The notes: generated from the sequence alone by a model not told the origin. Counted from the first letter of the stretch, positions 1-11,082 are shown. The stretch is 64,000 nt of DNA from Glebionis coronaria (GCA_025667525.1 CM046876.1:479342557-479406556); one strand, 5' to 3'. Numbers and translations: made by a program.

Positions 1-193
1 AAAAAGGCTCTTAAGTGCTTAGCGCCGCCTCGTTTCCCCCGCTTGCTTGTGCATGTTTTGAGAAAGAGGGCCAATCGAGGGTTTGCCGCCCAAGTATTAT
101 CTACGTATACTATATTTGCTTGTGTTTTCAAGATTAAACGCTCTTGAACGTTTGGTGTTCCACCAACGTTCTAAAGTCATCGAGAGCGTTCAT
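1..193 (+). mobile_element. Element B, 5' leader fragment left of the insertion of A
   Basis: This stretch aligns by eye with the leader of element C at about 42762-42960: both have the run from AGGCTCTTAAGTGCTT through the GCCGCCTCGTTTCC segment to GGCGTTCA or GAGCGTTCA. The sequence resumes at 22358 after element A and leads into the B gag start at 22557. It is therefore the untranslated leader of B, split by A. The 5' LTR and primer site of B must lie left of the window. No coding sequence is seen here. Confidence 0.75.
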
Positions 194-1828
194 TTAATAC
201 TTGGCTTTTTGGCTAAGTATAAAATATTGTTGTCCTAAGTCTTTTCGAATTGACTATTGGTTAAAAGTGTGACTCAATCGTCTTTTGGTGAACAAGAGAA
301 TGGTTTGGTTTGTTTGTCTAATTTAAACTAATAGCAAGTAATTAAAGTGTCGTTGAGTAAAGTAGAAGCTTTGACAAAATTAAACTAAAATTTAATTAGG
401 AAAATACTTAAAACTTAAAACTTTGTAAAACTTTAAAGCTTAAAAACTTAGTCAATCGGAATAAAGCAATTCATGTCCATCGGAATATGGCAATTGGAAA
501 TCCATCGGAATGTTAAACTTACTACCCATCGGAATGCAACTACACAAAGTCTATCGCAATGTCCTCTTATCGCAATGTCTCAGATCGGAATGACTAAAAC
601 ATCCCTATCGCAATGTACTTCTATCGCAATGTTGCTGTCGAGAAATGGGCAGCACTTCGTCTTAGCAAAGACCTTGATCCCGTCGGAATGTGCGATCGCA
701 ATGTGCGATCGCAATCCAGATCGGAATAAGGGGGAAATGACAACCTGATCGCAAAGTAAAACCCTTAAGGGTTATTGCGATCAAAACGATAAGGCCCGTC
801 AGAATGTGTACAAAATCCCTTGTATTGCGATGGAATGCAAAACTTAATCCGAAATTGGTGGAGATCCTAAAACTCAATAAGCAAATGCAATAAGCTATTA
901 TACCCGAACCTCAAGCAATTCAAAAAGCTTAAATTTGATAACTTCTAAAACACAAAAGATTTCAAACTTTATGAAAGGACTTTTAAAATAACTAAAACCT
1001 TGGTGAAATCCGAAAATCAATAAGCCAAAACATGTAATAAGCCAATAAGCATTACGAGCTTATAACTCATACGTGAAGGAGCTTAAGTATGAACAAAGTA
1101 GATCAATCCTTCAATCACGAAATCATAAAATCATACGCATGAAGTATGCAAATCGGATCAAAGGTAAAGTAAATCAAGAAGTGTAGAATGAGATTTAGGA
1201 TTAAAAGCTTAAAATGAACTTGATTAATGAAAAATAAGCAATACAAATGTTTAATCTTGAAAGATTAAGAGAAAAGATGACACTTAGTGAGAGAAAGTTT
1301 AAGACTATCTCTCTCTAAAACTAGAAAGAAAAGTGAAAAATGAAAAACTAAAAATTAAAGACTAACTAACACCCTCCTAATGACTATTGGGAGGGTATTT
1401 ATAGGGAAGGTGGAAGGAGTGCATGTGTTGCATCTTCTTTCTTTCTTTCTTCACGTCTTCTCGACTCGACTTTAATTCTTTGTCTTTTCTCGATGTCGTC
1501 TCGGGATTTGAACTTGTCTTTTAATTTTCTTCTTCTATTAGACTTAAGTTCTTCGACTTCGTTAAACTTCCGTCTTTAGACTTTTTCTTCGATAAATCTT
1601 CAGAATAGGCCTTGGACTTCCGTTCTTTTTGCACTCTTGATCTTTTGACTTCGTTTTTCCCGTTTTCTTTGATAAAAGCCCGTGAAAACCCGTGTTTTCT
1701 TCCTTTTTCATATTTTGGTCCTAAAACACAATAAAAATACAAACCACGCATAATTCCGACTTTTACGACATAAATCACACGTTTTGGTCTTGTTATTATT
1801 GGAAGTAAGTGGTAAAAGGATAAGTGTT
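194..1828 (-). repeat. Element A 3' LTR
   Basis: This LTR is nearly identical to 20724-22357. In the element's sense (minus strand) a TATAAATA box lies at 1403-1396, so U3 is about 0.43 kb and R-U5 about 1.17 kb. The R-U5 part holds a field of ATCGCAATG/ATCGGAATG motifs between about 454 and 840. A hairpin (1371-1381 with 1386-1396, one wobble pair) lies just downstream of the TATA box. An inverted repeat ATAAGTGT...ACACTTAT straddles the junction with internal sequence (about 1820-1839). Confidence 0.85.
1393..1403 (-). promoter_or_regulatory. TATA box of element A LTR (3' copy)
   Basis: On the minus strand the sequence reads TATAAATACCC. The same box is at 21922-21932 in the 5' LTR, where it would drive the genomic RNA of A. 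It sits about 430 bp inside the LTR, a plausible U3 length. Confidence 0.6.
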
Positions 1829-3876
1829 TTCACACTTATTAAATCCCCTACACTTGACCATTGCAATGCCCTCATGCAATGCATTAATTTTAAAGCACGG
1901 TTTACATTTTCCATCATAAATAACTCACCTTGGCCTTTATTAAATACTAAACATAAAAAGATAGAACAAGTAAAGAAATCAAACACTTACATTGGTTTTG
2001 GCAGCCATGAACGTTTATCATCCTCAAGTTTCACGTTCCCCATACCAAGCTTAAAAACGAGATCATTGTTATTATAAGTTAGCAAACTATCACGAACTCA
2101 TGTGGGCCAATTATTTACTTAGACTCCCTTATTCCTAGGTGTATCTCTTATATTTTATTTTTGTCTTGAATGATCACGAGGATGCATTGTTTGACTTATT
2201 TCGATAGTTATTTAGGCCGAAAATAAAGTGAACGATTTAATCAATAGTTAGATAAAGGACCAAATCTTTTAAAACTGCTTATCGGGACCTTATAAAGTTC
2301 ATATCTTGGCATAACTCGCTTCACGATTTGAGACCTTTCTCGGACCGATATTTGGCAGCGACTCCATATTTCGAATCTTGAGAGATGTTCATGAAATAAT
2401 GGCCTTCTCTTCATAATAGGAATTTCTTCACTTGAAGTTTTGAGAGATTCTTCATCTTTGGACCACGACTTCTTCATTTTTCTCCAATCTTTATTTTGGA
2501 CTTTGATATACAACGATCCGCCTCCTTTTAGGACTTGGATCTATTTATCCTCATACCTTGTTAGGGTCTTTTTGGATAGACTTATCCATAATCTTTTTGG
2601 GGAGTATTTGCTTTTCGTCGTGTGTCTCGATCCTTCATATTGATTTTCGATAAATGATTCTTCACATCACTTTTGGATCTTTAGCAATAAAATGTAGCCC
2701 TCATGCCTTGTTAGGGCCTTTTCGGACTCGCCAATCTTCGCATCCCGCTTTAATAAGTTATGCTTGGCTATGAACTCTAATCCGTACCGAGCATCTTTTA
2801 AACGATCTGGGGCTAGAAGCTAAGTAACCTTTTAAGTCGTACAACCTTATTTATTGCAGATAAATTTATTAACAAGCGAAGGGAGAATAGGCTTATAATT
2901 AACTCACATAAATTCACGAAAGAATACCGAACTTATAATTGACTCTATCATCTCTCGTTCTCCACAGTTTAAAATCTCAAGGAATGAGACTCGTGGTTGC
3001 TTAGCCTATTAAATCAAAGTTTTGGGTTTTCGAGTCATCTATAGGATCTTGCAGGTTCTTAGACTTTTCAAGTTTTTTATAAATCGCATTTTAAAGTTCC
3101 CTTGATAAACGACTCTCTAGGATCAATTATAGGAACCTGCGAAAAGTTCTTGTTCTTAACCCATGAGAGTTAAGACTTTCGCGTTTTATAGCTCCCTATA
3201 TAAAAGCCTAGCAAAACTTGACTTAAACACGTTAAGGATACTAGCTAGAGTAAACTTAGGTAAGTAAACTCGGGTTGAGTCAAAATGTTTACGACTAAGA
3301 AAAATCTAAAACCACTTTAGTGAAAATTTATTCTAGCAATGGAAAGAAACTAAACATAATAAAGGAAAATACAACTATACAACTAGGCCAAAATAGATTA
3401 AAATTTTTGAAAAATGTCGAAAAATCAAATTTTCCGGTTAAAATGAGGGTAAATTCATGGAAAAGACCACTTACTTCGATAGAAGTCCCCCTACACTTGA
3501 GATAAACATTGTCCTCAATGTTTAAGCATGTGGGAGTAAACTCCCCTACACTTAGGACATTGTGCACTTTGTTTAAATCTTGCTAAGGAAAGGACAACTA
3601 AAGTGAATTCAGTGTGAACATATAAAATATGAAATATTGAATCACAACAGTTTAGGATAGAACCGGGAAGATGGGAACACGGTATCACGGTTCGTCAAAA
3701 GTCATCAAGGTGAATCTTTGAAGCTTTAATCCCTGCACAGCACAAGAAACAAGACAACAAACACATACGGGGCTCCCCCTACACTTATTATGAAAGCAGT
3801 AAAGGATAGAGCACGGGTTGCCTCCCGAGAAGCGCTTGTTTTTGATCACCGAGTCACGAGCCTGACTCGACCCAAT
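1829..3876 (-). other. Element A 3' noncoding region with polypurine-like tracts
   Basis: About 2 kb between the integrase stop and the 3' LTR has no ORF I trust. On the plus strand CCCCTACACTT recurs near 1846, 3487, 3542 and 3776; in the element's sense this is AAGTGTAGGGG, a polypurine-tract-like sequence. The part at about 2050-2210 matches, in reverse complement, the 3' noncoding region of B at about 27870-28020 and of C at about 50300-50470. The shared part includes a stretch ending in ATAACAATGATCTCGTT. This supports a common lineage for A, B and C. Confidence 0.7.
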
Positions 3877-5656
3877 TTAGTTCATGGGAAACGTGGTGAG
3901 GGATGGGATCATCTCCTGAGAGATGTCCTCACCAAAGTACAGCTTCAGACGCTGGCCATTCACCTTGAAATTGGGCCCATTTGGCTGAGAAAGCTCAATG
4001 GTCCCATATGGAAAGACTTTGGCGATGGTGAATGGACCAGACCAGCGGCTCTTCAACTTGCCAGAGAAGATCTTCAACCGAGAGTTAAAGAGTAAGACTT
4101 GATCACCAACGTGGAACTCTCGGTTCTTGATTTTTGCGTCATGAATGATCTTGGTCTTCTCCTTGTAGATCAGCGAGTTCTCATAAGCTTCATTCCTCAG
4201 TTCGTTGAGCTTGTTGAGTTGAATCTTGCGATGATCACCGGCTTTGTTGATGTCGAAGTTAGCCCACTTCAAGGCCCAGTGCGCCTTATGTTCCAGCTCG
4301 ATGGGGAGGTGGCATGCTTTCCCGTACATAAGACGATAAGGTGTACAACCGATCGGGGTCTTATAAGCAGTACGGAAAGCCCACAGAGCATCATCTAACT
4401 TGTCGGCCCACGCGGCGCGATGCTCTCCCACAGTACGCTCCAAAATTCGCTTCAATCCATGGTTGGATATCTCGGCTTGCCCATTGGTTTGGGGATGATA
4501 GGCGGTGGAAAGACGATGATTAACACCATACTTAGCCATGACTCTTGCAAATTGATCATTGCAAAAATGAGTCCCGCGGTCACTGATAATAGCACGAGGA
4601 ACGCCGAATCGAGCGAAAAGCTGCTTTAAAAAGTTCACAACCACCCTCGCATCATTCGTGGGGAGAGCCTTAGCTTCAACCCATTTAGAAACGTAGTCGA
4701 CGGCGACGAGGATGTACTTGTTCCCTTTGGATGATGGAAATGGCCCCATAAAGTCGATGCCCCATACGTCAAAGATTTCACATTCCTGTATGAAATTTTG
4801 AGGCATCTCATCTTTATGTGTGATCTTGCCTTGGCGTTGGCAAGCATCACAATGCTTAACCATTTCGTGAGCGTCACGATAAATGGTGGGCCAATAGAAT
4901 CCAGAATCAAACACTTTTTTAGCGGTGTAGTTGGGACCAAAGTGACCACCGGTGGGTCCTTTGTGGCAAGCTTGGAGAATGTCAAAAGCTGCCGGTCCGT
5001 CAACACAACGACGAATGATCAGATCAGCACATTGTTTGAATAGATAAGGGTCATCCCAAAAGTAAGTCTTAACATCATTCAAGAACTTCTTCTTTTGTTG
5101 GGATGTTAACCCTTTGATGAGAATACCACCCGCTAAGTAGTTTGCAATGTCCGCAAACCACGGGGTGTCATCAAGATTGAGATTTATAGACATTAAGGTC
5201 TCAAGGGGGAAAGATTCATTGATCTCTTTGTTCGGATGATCCCCTTGATATGGATCCTCAAGTCTGCTCAGATGATCCGCGGCCAAGTTTTCAGCTCCCT
5301 TCTTGTCTTGAATTTCAATGTTGAATTCTTGAAGGAGTAAAACCCAGTGAAGAAGTCTTGGCTTAGAATCATGCTTAGTCATCAAGTACTTCAACGCGGA
5401 ATGGTCCGTGTATACGATGGTGGGGGATAAAACAAGATAGGGGCGAAATTTCTCAAAAGCATAGACAACAGCTAAAAGCTCTTTTTCGGTTGTCGTATAA
5501 TGCAATTGAGCCCCCGTCATTGTTTTGCTAGCATAGTGGATTGGTTGGAAGTGTTTATTCACTCGTTGGCCCAAAACCGCACCAATAGCAAAGTCGCTAG
5601 CATCGCACATCAATTCAAAAGGCAGCTCCCAATTAGGGGTAACCAAGACCGGTGCC
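3877..5656 (-). CDS. Element A pol 3' half: RNase H and integrase
   Basis: This is the C-terminal part of the Athila-type polyprotein, cut from its RT at the N insertion point. The first four codons of the open frame belong to the N LTR; A sequence starts with APVLV. The RNase H begins with [12 protein letters not shown], followed by TEKELLAVV and [11 protein letters not shown], the expected acidic residues. The integrase has an HHCC zinc site ending in CDACQRQGK, then [16 protein letters not shown] and TNGQAEISN, which supply the D, D and E catalytic residues. The C-terminus ends in [15 protein letters not shown]. There is no chromodomain. The frame is open throughout, so this half shows no damage apart from the insertion. 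Confidence 0.92.
5652..5656. repeat. Target-site duplication GTGCC of element N (left)
   Basis: GTGCC directly precedes the left LTR of N and recurs at 16595-16599 directly after the right LTR. A perfect 5-bp duplication is the usual length for Ty3 elements. The flanking coding sequence of A continues across it in frame. Confidence 0.9.
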
Positions 5657-6227
5657 TGTTGATGCAAAAGTTGGTTGATCCTTGATAGACCCGAATTAGG
5701 CTTGATTCGGGTTGGCTGGGCTCCGGCTCCTGCACCAAGTGAATCTTTTGGTTGGGATCCTGCACACTAAACAACACGCGTTAGGCTTACCGTGGGAATG
5801 TTTCCCACGATTAGACTCCGGCGTGAGAGTAAGTAATCGATTTAGGGTTTATGTGAGTTTAGAGTACAAGTCGTAATACCTTTGTGGAACCCTTGGGGGT
5901 TCCTTTTATAGGCAGTGAAACCCTAGTGGGCTTCCACTGATGCTTCGGCCCCAAGGAAGAGATAATCACTAGAATTTAGAATGATTGTTATCTTCTAATC
6001 TTGGTAGTGAATATCCTCTCTCATTGGGATAAAGATACTCCAGACAGAATATGATTCTGTCTAATCTTATGTCGGCCGCACTGGGCCGTGGGCCGCACAC
6101 ATGTGCAGTTACTGTTCACTCAAGCCCATAAGCCTGAATGACATTTATCCACCCATCTGTGATGGACCGGATACGGGTAGTACCCGTGGGCCGGGCTCAT
6201 GACCCGGTTGGGGACTATACGTCATCA
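5657..6227 (-). repeat. Element N 3' LTR
   Basis: This LTR is 571 bp, the same length as 16024-16594, with eight differences counted by eye (about 98.6% identity). On the minus strand TATAAAAG lies at 5910-5903. The ends are TG...CA in both orientations, and the outer edge meets the GTGCC duplication. Confidence 0.93.
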
Positions 6228-6240
6228 TGTCCCCCCAGTC
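6228..6240 (-). promoter_or_regulatory. Element N polypurine tract
   Basis: Read on the minus strand, GACTGGGGGGACA ends exactly at the TGATGACG start of the 3' LTR. This is where plus-strand DNA synthesis is primed in LTR elements. Confidence 0.75.
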
Positions 6241-6609
6241 TAGTTGTTACAGTTGTAGACGTAACCTCTAGACTATCAAGATGCTCTCCGGACATACCAA
6301 GGAAAGACAAGAAATGAGGCATTGAAATTTTTGTTGTTTTGGCCGCACGTGGCACCCCTTCGTAGGAATTTTAATGAATACTACCTCAGCCGCACGTAAC
6401 GGCCGAGACAACTTAAATGTAACATTAAACACGGTCTTACGTAAGAGCCGCATAACCCGACAAGAATCCAGTCGCATTAATGATAGTCAATAATCCAGTC
6501 GCATGTCTGCAAAAAGTGCATTATTACTGCCCACCCTTGAGCCACGCAAAACTGTTTAAGAAGTGACCCGTGGGTCCCCCACTGACGTTGCAGAAATGTC
6601 AGAAACCCT

Positions 6610-6690
6610 ATCCATTGGATAGGGGTTGTGACTGACACGTGTCGAAGATCCACGGCACCTCGGAAACCGAGGCCACCCTATATAAGAGTG
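6610..6690 (+). promoter_or_regulatory. Promoter of the antisense accessory gene in N
   Basis: On the plus strand, opposite to N itself, an inverted CCAAT (ATTGG at about 6615), a palindromic G-box core GACACGTGTC (6634-6643) and a clear TATA box CTATATAAG (6678-6686) occur in that order. An initiation site near 6712 would give a leader of about 130 nt before the ATG at 6842. The spacing looks like a normal plant promoter. Initiation itself is inferred. Confidence 0.6.
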
Positions 6691-6841
6691 GGTATGCGTG
6701 TATGTTACACACACACAACTCACTCATTCTTCCGCCATTGTTAATCTCAAGCTTTTATCTCCAAAATTTTTGCCTTCTTTTCCACGGATATCCGTCACCG
6801 CAGGTTAGATTATCACGCCTTTAAAAACCTTTTTATAAAAT

Positions 6842-8147
6842 ATGGTCAAGGATAATCCCCTCATCACGGACGTCCTGAACGTGATGTCTGCGGAGAATAC
6901 CTCGACTTCCTGTCGAAGTATTATGTGCCCGAAAGCGTACACCCCACCTATCCGGGTGATGGTGAGGCTATTACGGATGCACCGGCGGGGAAAGTAGGCA
7001 TATATACACGCCTGTTTGACTCAGCCAACTACCGTATCCCGTTGTCCAAGTTCTTGGTAGACCTTCTTTTGTATTATGACTTTCATATCACCCAGCTCCA
7101 CTGTATAGGGGCGTGTAAAATCAACCAGTTTGAGATTACATGCCATACCTGCAGAGTAACCCCCACCGTGAACCTTTTTAGGGCTTTCTACTTTCCCCAA
7201 TTAGTGAACGGGTGGTTGTCGTTCAAGAAACGACCCGGGAATGCCCCGATGACATATAGGAAACCTCTTGACTCCCTTAAGAATTGGTACGACCATTACT
7301 TCTTTGTAGATGAGAAAGTATTCCCTACCCCCTTCGTACTTAAAACCAAAGCCCCAAAAGACTATCTGCCCAAATCCAAAGATTATAGTAGCCGGGACCT
7401 GAAAATACTAGATACCCATCACACGGAATTTCATAGAGGGTTGCCGGAACACTTTCTGTGCTTAGTAGGGATAAGCCGCCGTTACTTTGGGAGGGATGAC
7501 TTATACCCGTGCTTCTTAACGGAACAGGGCGAGGGTAGGTCATATATATCTTGTAAATTTGATTTATCACACATGCGTAGAATTTTACTAACCCATATAC
7601 TTCTACAATCATTTGCAGAGATGAACATCCACGGACTACTTCGTCAGGGCGACCCCATGAAGGTGGCGGAAGGATTCCAGCCGTTAAAGCCGAATGAGCT
7701 CCCTTTGCTAGAAGCTTTAGCCGACCGCATGATGCCGCTTGAAGATACAACCGAGCCCAGGTCGGACGAAGGAGAGCCTGTTATCGAGAAATCCCCATTG
7801 GACTTTCATAACGAGGACGGCGACGACCCATTGCTGGAGGGAGGCACCATCAATCAGGAGGAAAAGCGCGATCCCAATGAAGACACCACGCAAGCTTCCG
7901 GGTCCACCCCACTTACCTCTAAGAAGAGAAAAACAACCAGGCGGGTGGTGAAGAAAGTTGGGGAGGAGGCCGGAGTTGCAAATGCTCCCCCCAAGAAGCT
8001 GCGGAAAGACCACCCACAATACCAAGAAGGAAGCAGCACCACAACTGCCCAAGCCGACCCTACCCCGACCATGGAAGGGCCCATTTTGCAAGTCGCCCCT
8101 GTGAGCGCCGTAGCTCCTACCGGCCCAGACCCTGACATTGGCACCCC
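6842..8147 (+). CDS. Antisense accessory gene of N, exon 1 (putative gypsy-type transposon domain)
   Basis: The long frame (from about 6856) contains ESVHPTYPGDGEAI, a region starting FPQLVNGWLSFKKR, and a charged tail ending in a lysine-rich RRVVKK segment. This matches the plant family named 'putative gypsy type transposon' (Pfam Transposase_28), known as an extra ORF in Tat-lineage elements. Its biochemical role is unknown to me. An ATG at 6842 opens a different frame (MVKDNPLITDVL) that would have to shift near 6893 to reach EYLDFLSKYY, so the start is probably frameshifted. The exon ends at a consensus donor GTAAGT (8148). Transcription runs opposite to gag-pol. Confidence 0.7.
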
Positions 8148-8221
8148 GTAAGTACCCCTTGTAATTATGATTTATACCTTTGTATGAGATATATAGACTA
8201 AACATTTTTTTTAAACAACAG
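8148..8221 (+). other. Intron 1 of the antisense gene in N
   Basis: This 74-bp intron has a GTAAGT donor and a T-rich tract ending in ACAACAG. Joining 8147 to 8222 keeps the frame, completing a proline codon (CC+G) followed by VNPAATA. Without splicing, a TAA stop occurs at 8149. Confidence 0.7.
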
Positions 8222-8753
8222 GGTGAATCCGGCAGCCACAGCGCAAGGAGAAGAAGTGGGGAGAAATCCATCCCCCGCGGCTACCAACAATCCCCCATCA
8301 CCTGCTACCGCACGTGCCAAGGAACCGCGCCCAGAGGGGCCAGAAGAGAGCTTGCGCTTAGCATGGAACTTATCGAGCTTGACACGGCTGGAGGCCGAAT
8401 CCGAGTGTTCAGAATTCATCGAACACATCACCCCGCCTGCCCTCGCACAGGATTTAGATGAACTAGATCATGAGGCCCTGACTGAACAGTTTGATGTATC
8501 ATCCGCACATCAGGTGACGGTGGGTGCCGCGTTAAGACGCCGTCTGATCCAGGCCCTCACTAATGTGAGCCGTGCTGATAAGAGGATAGCCCGCCGTGAG
8601 GCGATGGTCGTGAAGAACGAGAAGACCATCGCATCCTTGTAGGCGGCATTATTGACTGCCGAGGCGACGGTGAAGGAGCAGGCGCTTCACGCCGATACCA
8701 GAGAGAAGCGTACTGCTGAGTTGGAGGCCCTCGTAGCCGCATCAAATGAGAAG
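8222..8753 (+). CDS. Antisense accessory gene of N, exon 2 (nonsense codon)
   Basis: The exon continues the exon 1 frame and encodes a polar, coiled-coil-like segment with runs such as ALRRRLIQALTNVSRADK and TREKRTAELEALVAA. A TAG at 8640-8642 interrupts it after IASL; the frame is open on both sides, so this looks like a point mutation. The exon ends with SNEK at an AAG/GTAAAC donor. A role in protein-protein contacts is only a guess from the helical pattern. Confidence 0.62.
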
Positions 8754-8851
8754 GTAAACTTTCAAAAATGTTGTTCATACACTCCTACTTCTTGTATGCA
8801 CGTAGCCCAAAAAGTATATATTCTTGTAATAACTCCAAATTTCATACGCAG
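8754..8851 (+). other. Intron 2 of the antisense gene in N
   Basis: This 98-bp AT-rich intron has a GTAAAC donor and a CATACGCAG acceptor. It is phase 0: AAG joins GTG TCT GCG, keeping the helical reading frame SNEK-VSAAEAATKAV. Confidence 0.68.
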
Positions 8852-9509
8852 GTGTCTGCGGCTGAGGCTGCTACTAAGGCGGTGACCGTGCAATCATTCA
8901 GCATTGCCCAGGAGCGTGACGCACTGAAGGAGGAATTGACGCAGGCCCAAACCAATCTTGAAAATCAAGTTGCCTTAGCTGATGAAGAGTTGAGCAAGGT
9001 GGTTGTAAGCTGCGCGGAGAGAGTATGCCCCCCTACTAACTGCTACAGCCGGTCGTAGGTGGATTATCGGGCAAGGACTACGGCTTGCCGTAAGTGGGGC
9101 CCTGAACGCTCCACACCTACTGCAGGCATTTGCTGGGGTCGTATCCGATGGGATCGACCGTGGTAGGCATGAAGGCCTGGTCAAAGCTACGGAGATGACC
9201 GCAAAAGATGAGGATATCACACAGCATCCGTATCACAACCCCTCCGCAGCGGGTAAGATGACTGCGTCCATGGATGCCTTGGCAGACCTCCAACACCCCC
9301 TCCTGGACGAGCTTGAAGCCATGAAAGATGCTCCAAACGAAACAACAATGTCCCGGCTGAGTGCTGATCCAATTCCCTTGACGTTGGCTACTTATGATTC
9401 CGTATCCAAAGCCATGTCAGGTGAGAAGCCGCTTGGAGAAGCTCTAGATGCTCTTGCAGTCAAAGTTCAGGACGGGAAAGATGCTTGTGGGAGGCCCTTC
9501 GTGCTTTAA
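8852..9509 (+). CDS. Antisense accessory gene of N, exon 3 and 3' end (frameshifted)
   Basis: Exon 3 encodes a helical, glutamate-rich stretch (AQERDALKEELTQAQTNLEN), then meets a TAG at 9056 in the original frame. From about 9036 the downstream frame is open to the stop at 9507-9509, reading through GALNAPHLLQAFAGVV and a segment ending KDACGRPFVL. A run of six C at about 9028-9033 is the likely site of the length change. In an intact copy the product would end near 9509. The region after it (TTGTAACTTATATG and on) could be the 3' UTR. Confidence 0.55.
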
Positions 9510-10285
9510 TTTAGGAAGGGAAGAAGGATCTAGGAGAATTCCTCCCCCCCTTGTAACTTATATGTTGTAAACACTTGTGATTATATTCGTCCGTGTATGT
9601 ACACGGCTAAGACATATATGTAATAACTTGTCCTTTTATTTAGAAGTCTGTGACTACCACGGCCATTTGTTTATTGTTAATTTTGAAACTTGTGTATTTC
9701 ATTGTATTTCAATGCCGCGTGATGTATCACGTCGTACACATAAAGAAAAAAGGAAAATACATACAAGTCTATAATTTACTAGACATGCGACGTGCGTCTT
9801 TACTATGCAGAGTACCGTGTGGGTACGATGCACAAAAAACTTATCACAACGTCTTGTGAGTAAGGCGTCTAGTAAGGATACATGATCCGTGCGGCTGAGG
9901 TTGCATCCCTCTTACGCGGCAAGTTGAATTAGTAGGTTCACTTAATCCTCTTACCCCGCCTGGAGGCGTATAGTACATGTACGGTAATTTGAAAGAATGC
10001 ATACGAATGAAACATGGCATATTATAATACAAGTAAAATTCATACGACTAACAAAGAATCTAACAAAGAAAGGAAAATGATTTGCACGAAACAGGCCGTG
10101 GAGCTAGCTAGGCACCACGGCATTTTATTAGAACGTTTACACTTTTGTTTGAATAATGACGACAAGTCCTAAAAAACAAGAAAGGAAACTAAACAAACAT
10201 AAGAAAAACAAAAAAAAACAAATAAACCGCATGGTTCTTTATTAAGACCGCCTATAGCAAAGTACCCATGCGGAAGCTGTAGCTT
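9510..10285. other. Noncoding spacer of N between antisense gene and integrase
   Basis: No ORF is supported. It probably includes the 3' UTR of the plus-strand gene. Two small perfect hairpins are visible: CCGTGTA/TACACGG (9591-9597, 9600-9606) and CGTGAT/ATCACG (9718-9723, 9726-9731). The right part (10030-10240) is A-rich. Confidence 0.5.
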
Positions 10286-11082
10286 TCAAAGATAGCACCT
10301 TTTGAGATTGGAGATGTTCCATGTGTGCTCTAGGTCGCGGCCATCCATGTCACGTAACTTGTACGCGCCTCGTCCCAAGGTTTCAGTGACTTCATACGGT
10401 CCTTCCCATTTAGGGCCCAGTTTTCCTGTATTCTCCACTCGACTCGCTTCGTTAGCACGATAGACGTAGTCTCCCGGTCGAAAAGAAACACCCTTGACCT
10501 TGGCGTCATAATAAGCCTTCATCTTAGCCTTGGACTTAGCCTCATTGATGGCTGCTATTTCCCTTTTTTCTTCCAACAGATCCAGGTTGATTCGCAGTTG
10601 TTCATCGTTTGTGACGACGTTAACCTCCGCCGTGCGGATGGTAGGCATCCCTATTTCTGCTGGTATAACGGCTTCACTGCCGTAAGCCAATGCAAATAGA
10701 GTATCTCCGTTGGCTGTTTTGATCATGGTTCTATGCGCCCATAGCACATGTGATAACTCATCGACCCATTTGCCATTTCGTTCATCCAGACGCGCCTTGA
10801 TTCCATTCCCCAAGCTCCTATTTGCTCGTTCGACAAGGCCGTTTGTTTGTGGATGCTTAACAGACACGAAGCGCCGTTTGATGTTCAATGATGCACACCA
10901 ATCTTTGAATGGGTTGTCCGTGAACTGCTTGCCGTTGTCCGAGATGATTTCTCCTGGTAGACCAAAACGGCACACAATGTGTTCCCACACAAACTTCTTG
11001 ACCTGCTTACCTGTGATAGACTTGACTGCCTTGGCTTCTATCCATCGTGTGAAGTAGTCCATTGCAACAATCAAGAATTTAA
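10286..11082 (-). CDS. Element N integrase, catalytic and C-terminal part
   Basis: The sequence starts FLIVAMDYFTRWIEAKAV and includes IISDNGKQF and TNGLVERANRSL, which hold the second aspartate and the glutamate of the DDE triad; the first aspartate lies upstream in KWGIDIAGPFP (about 11110-11150). The C-terminal part has GDYVYRANEASR and LGPKWEGPYEVTE and ends NISNLKRCYL. There is no chromodomain. It is cut from the upstream pol by a run of 20 G (sense) at 11102-11083 and by an amber codon at 11182-11180, so it could not be made as part of an intact polyprotein from this copy. Confidence 0.88.

Noticed and set aside
473..748. Small ORF in the left A LTR, repeated at 21002-21277
   Set aside because: It is duplicated only because the LTR is duplicated. 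It reads through the ATCG(C/G)AATG motif field, has low complexity, and starts downstream on the wrong strand for the element.
454..845. Possible CRISPR-like array
   Set aside because: The motif is only 9 bp, the spacing is irregular, there are inverted copies, and the context is a plant LTR.
3790..4523. Plus-strand ORFs opposite the A integrase
   Set aside because: They are shadows of a well-conserved integrase on the minus strand, with no recognisable protein features.
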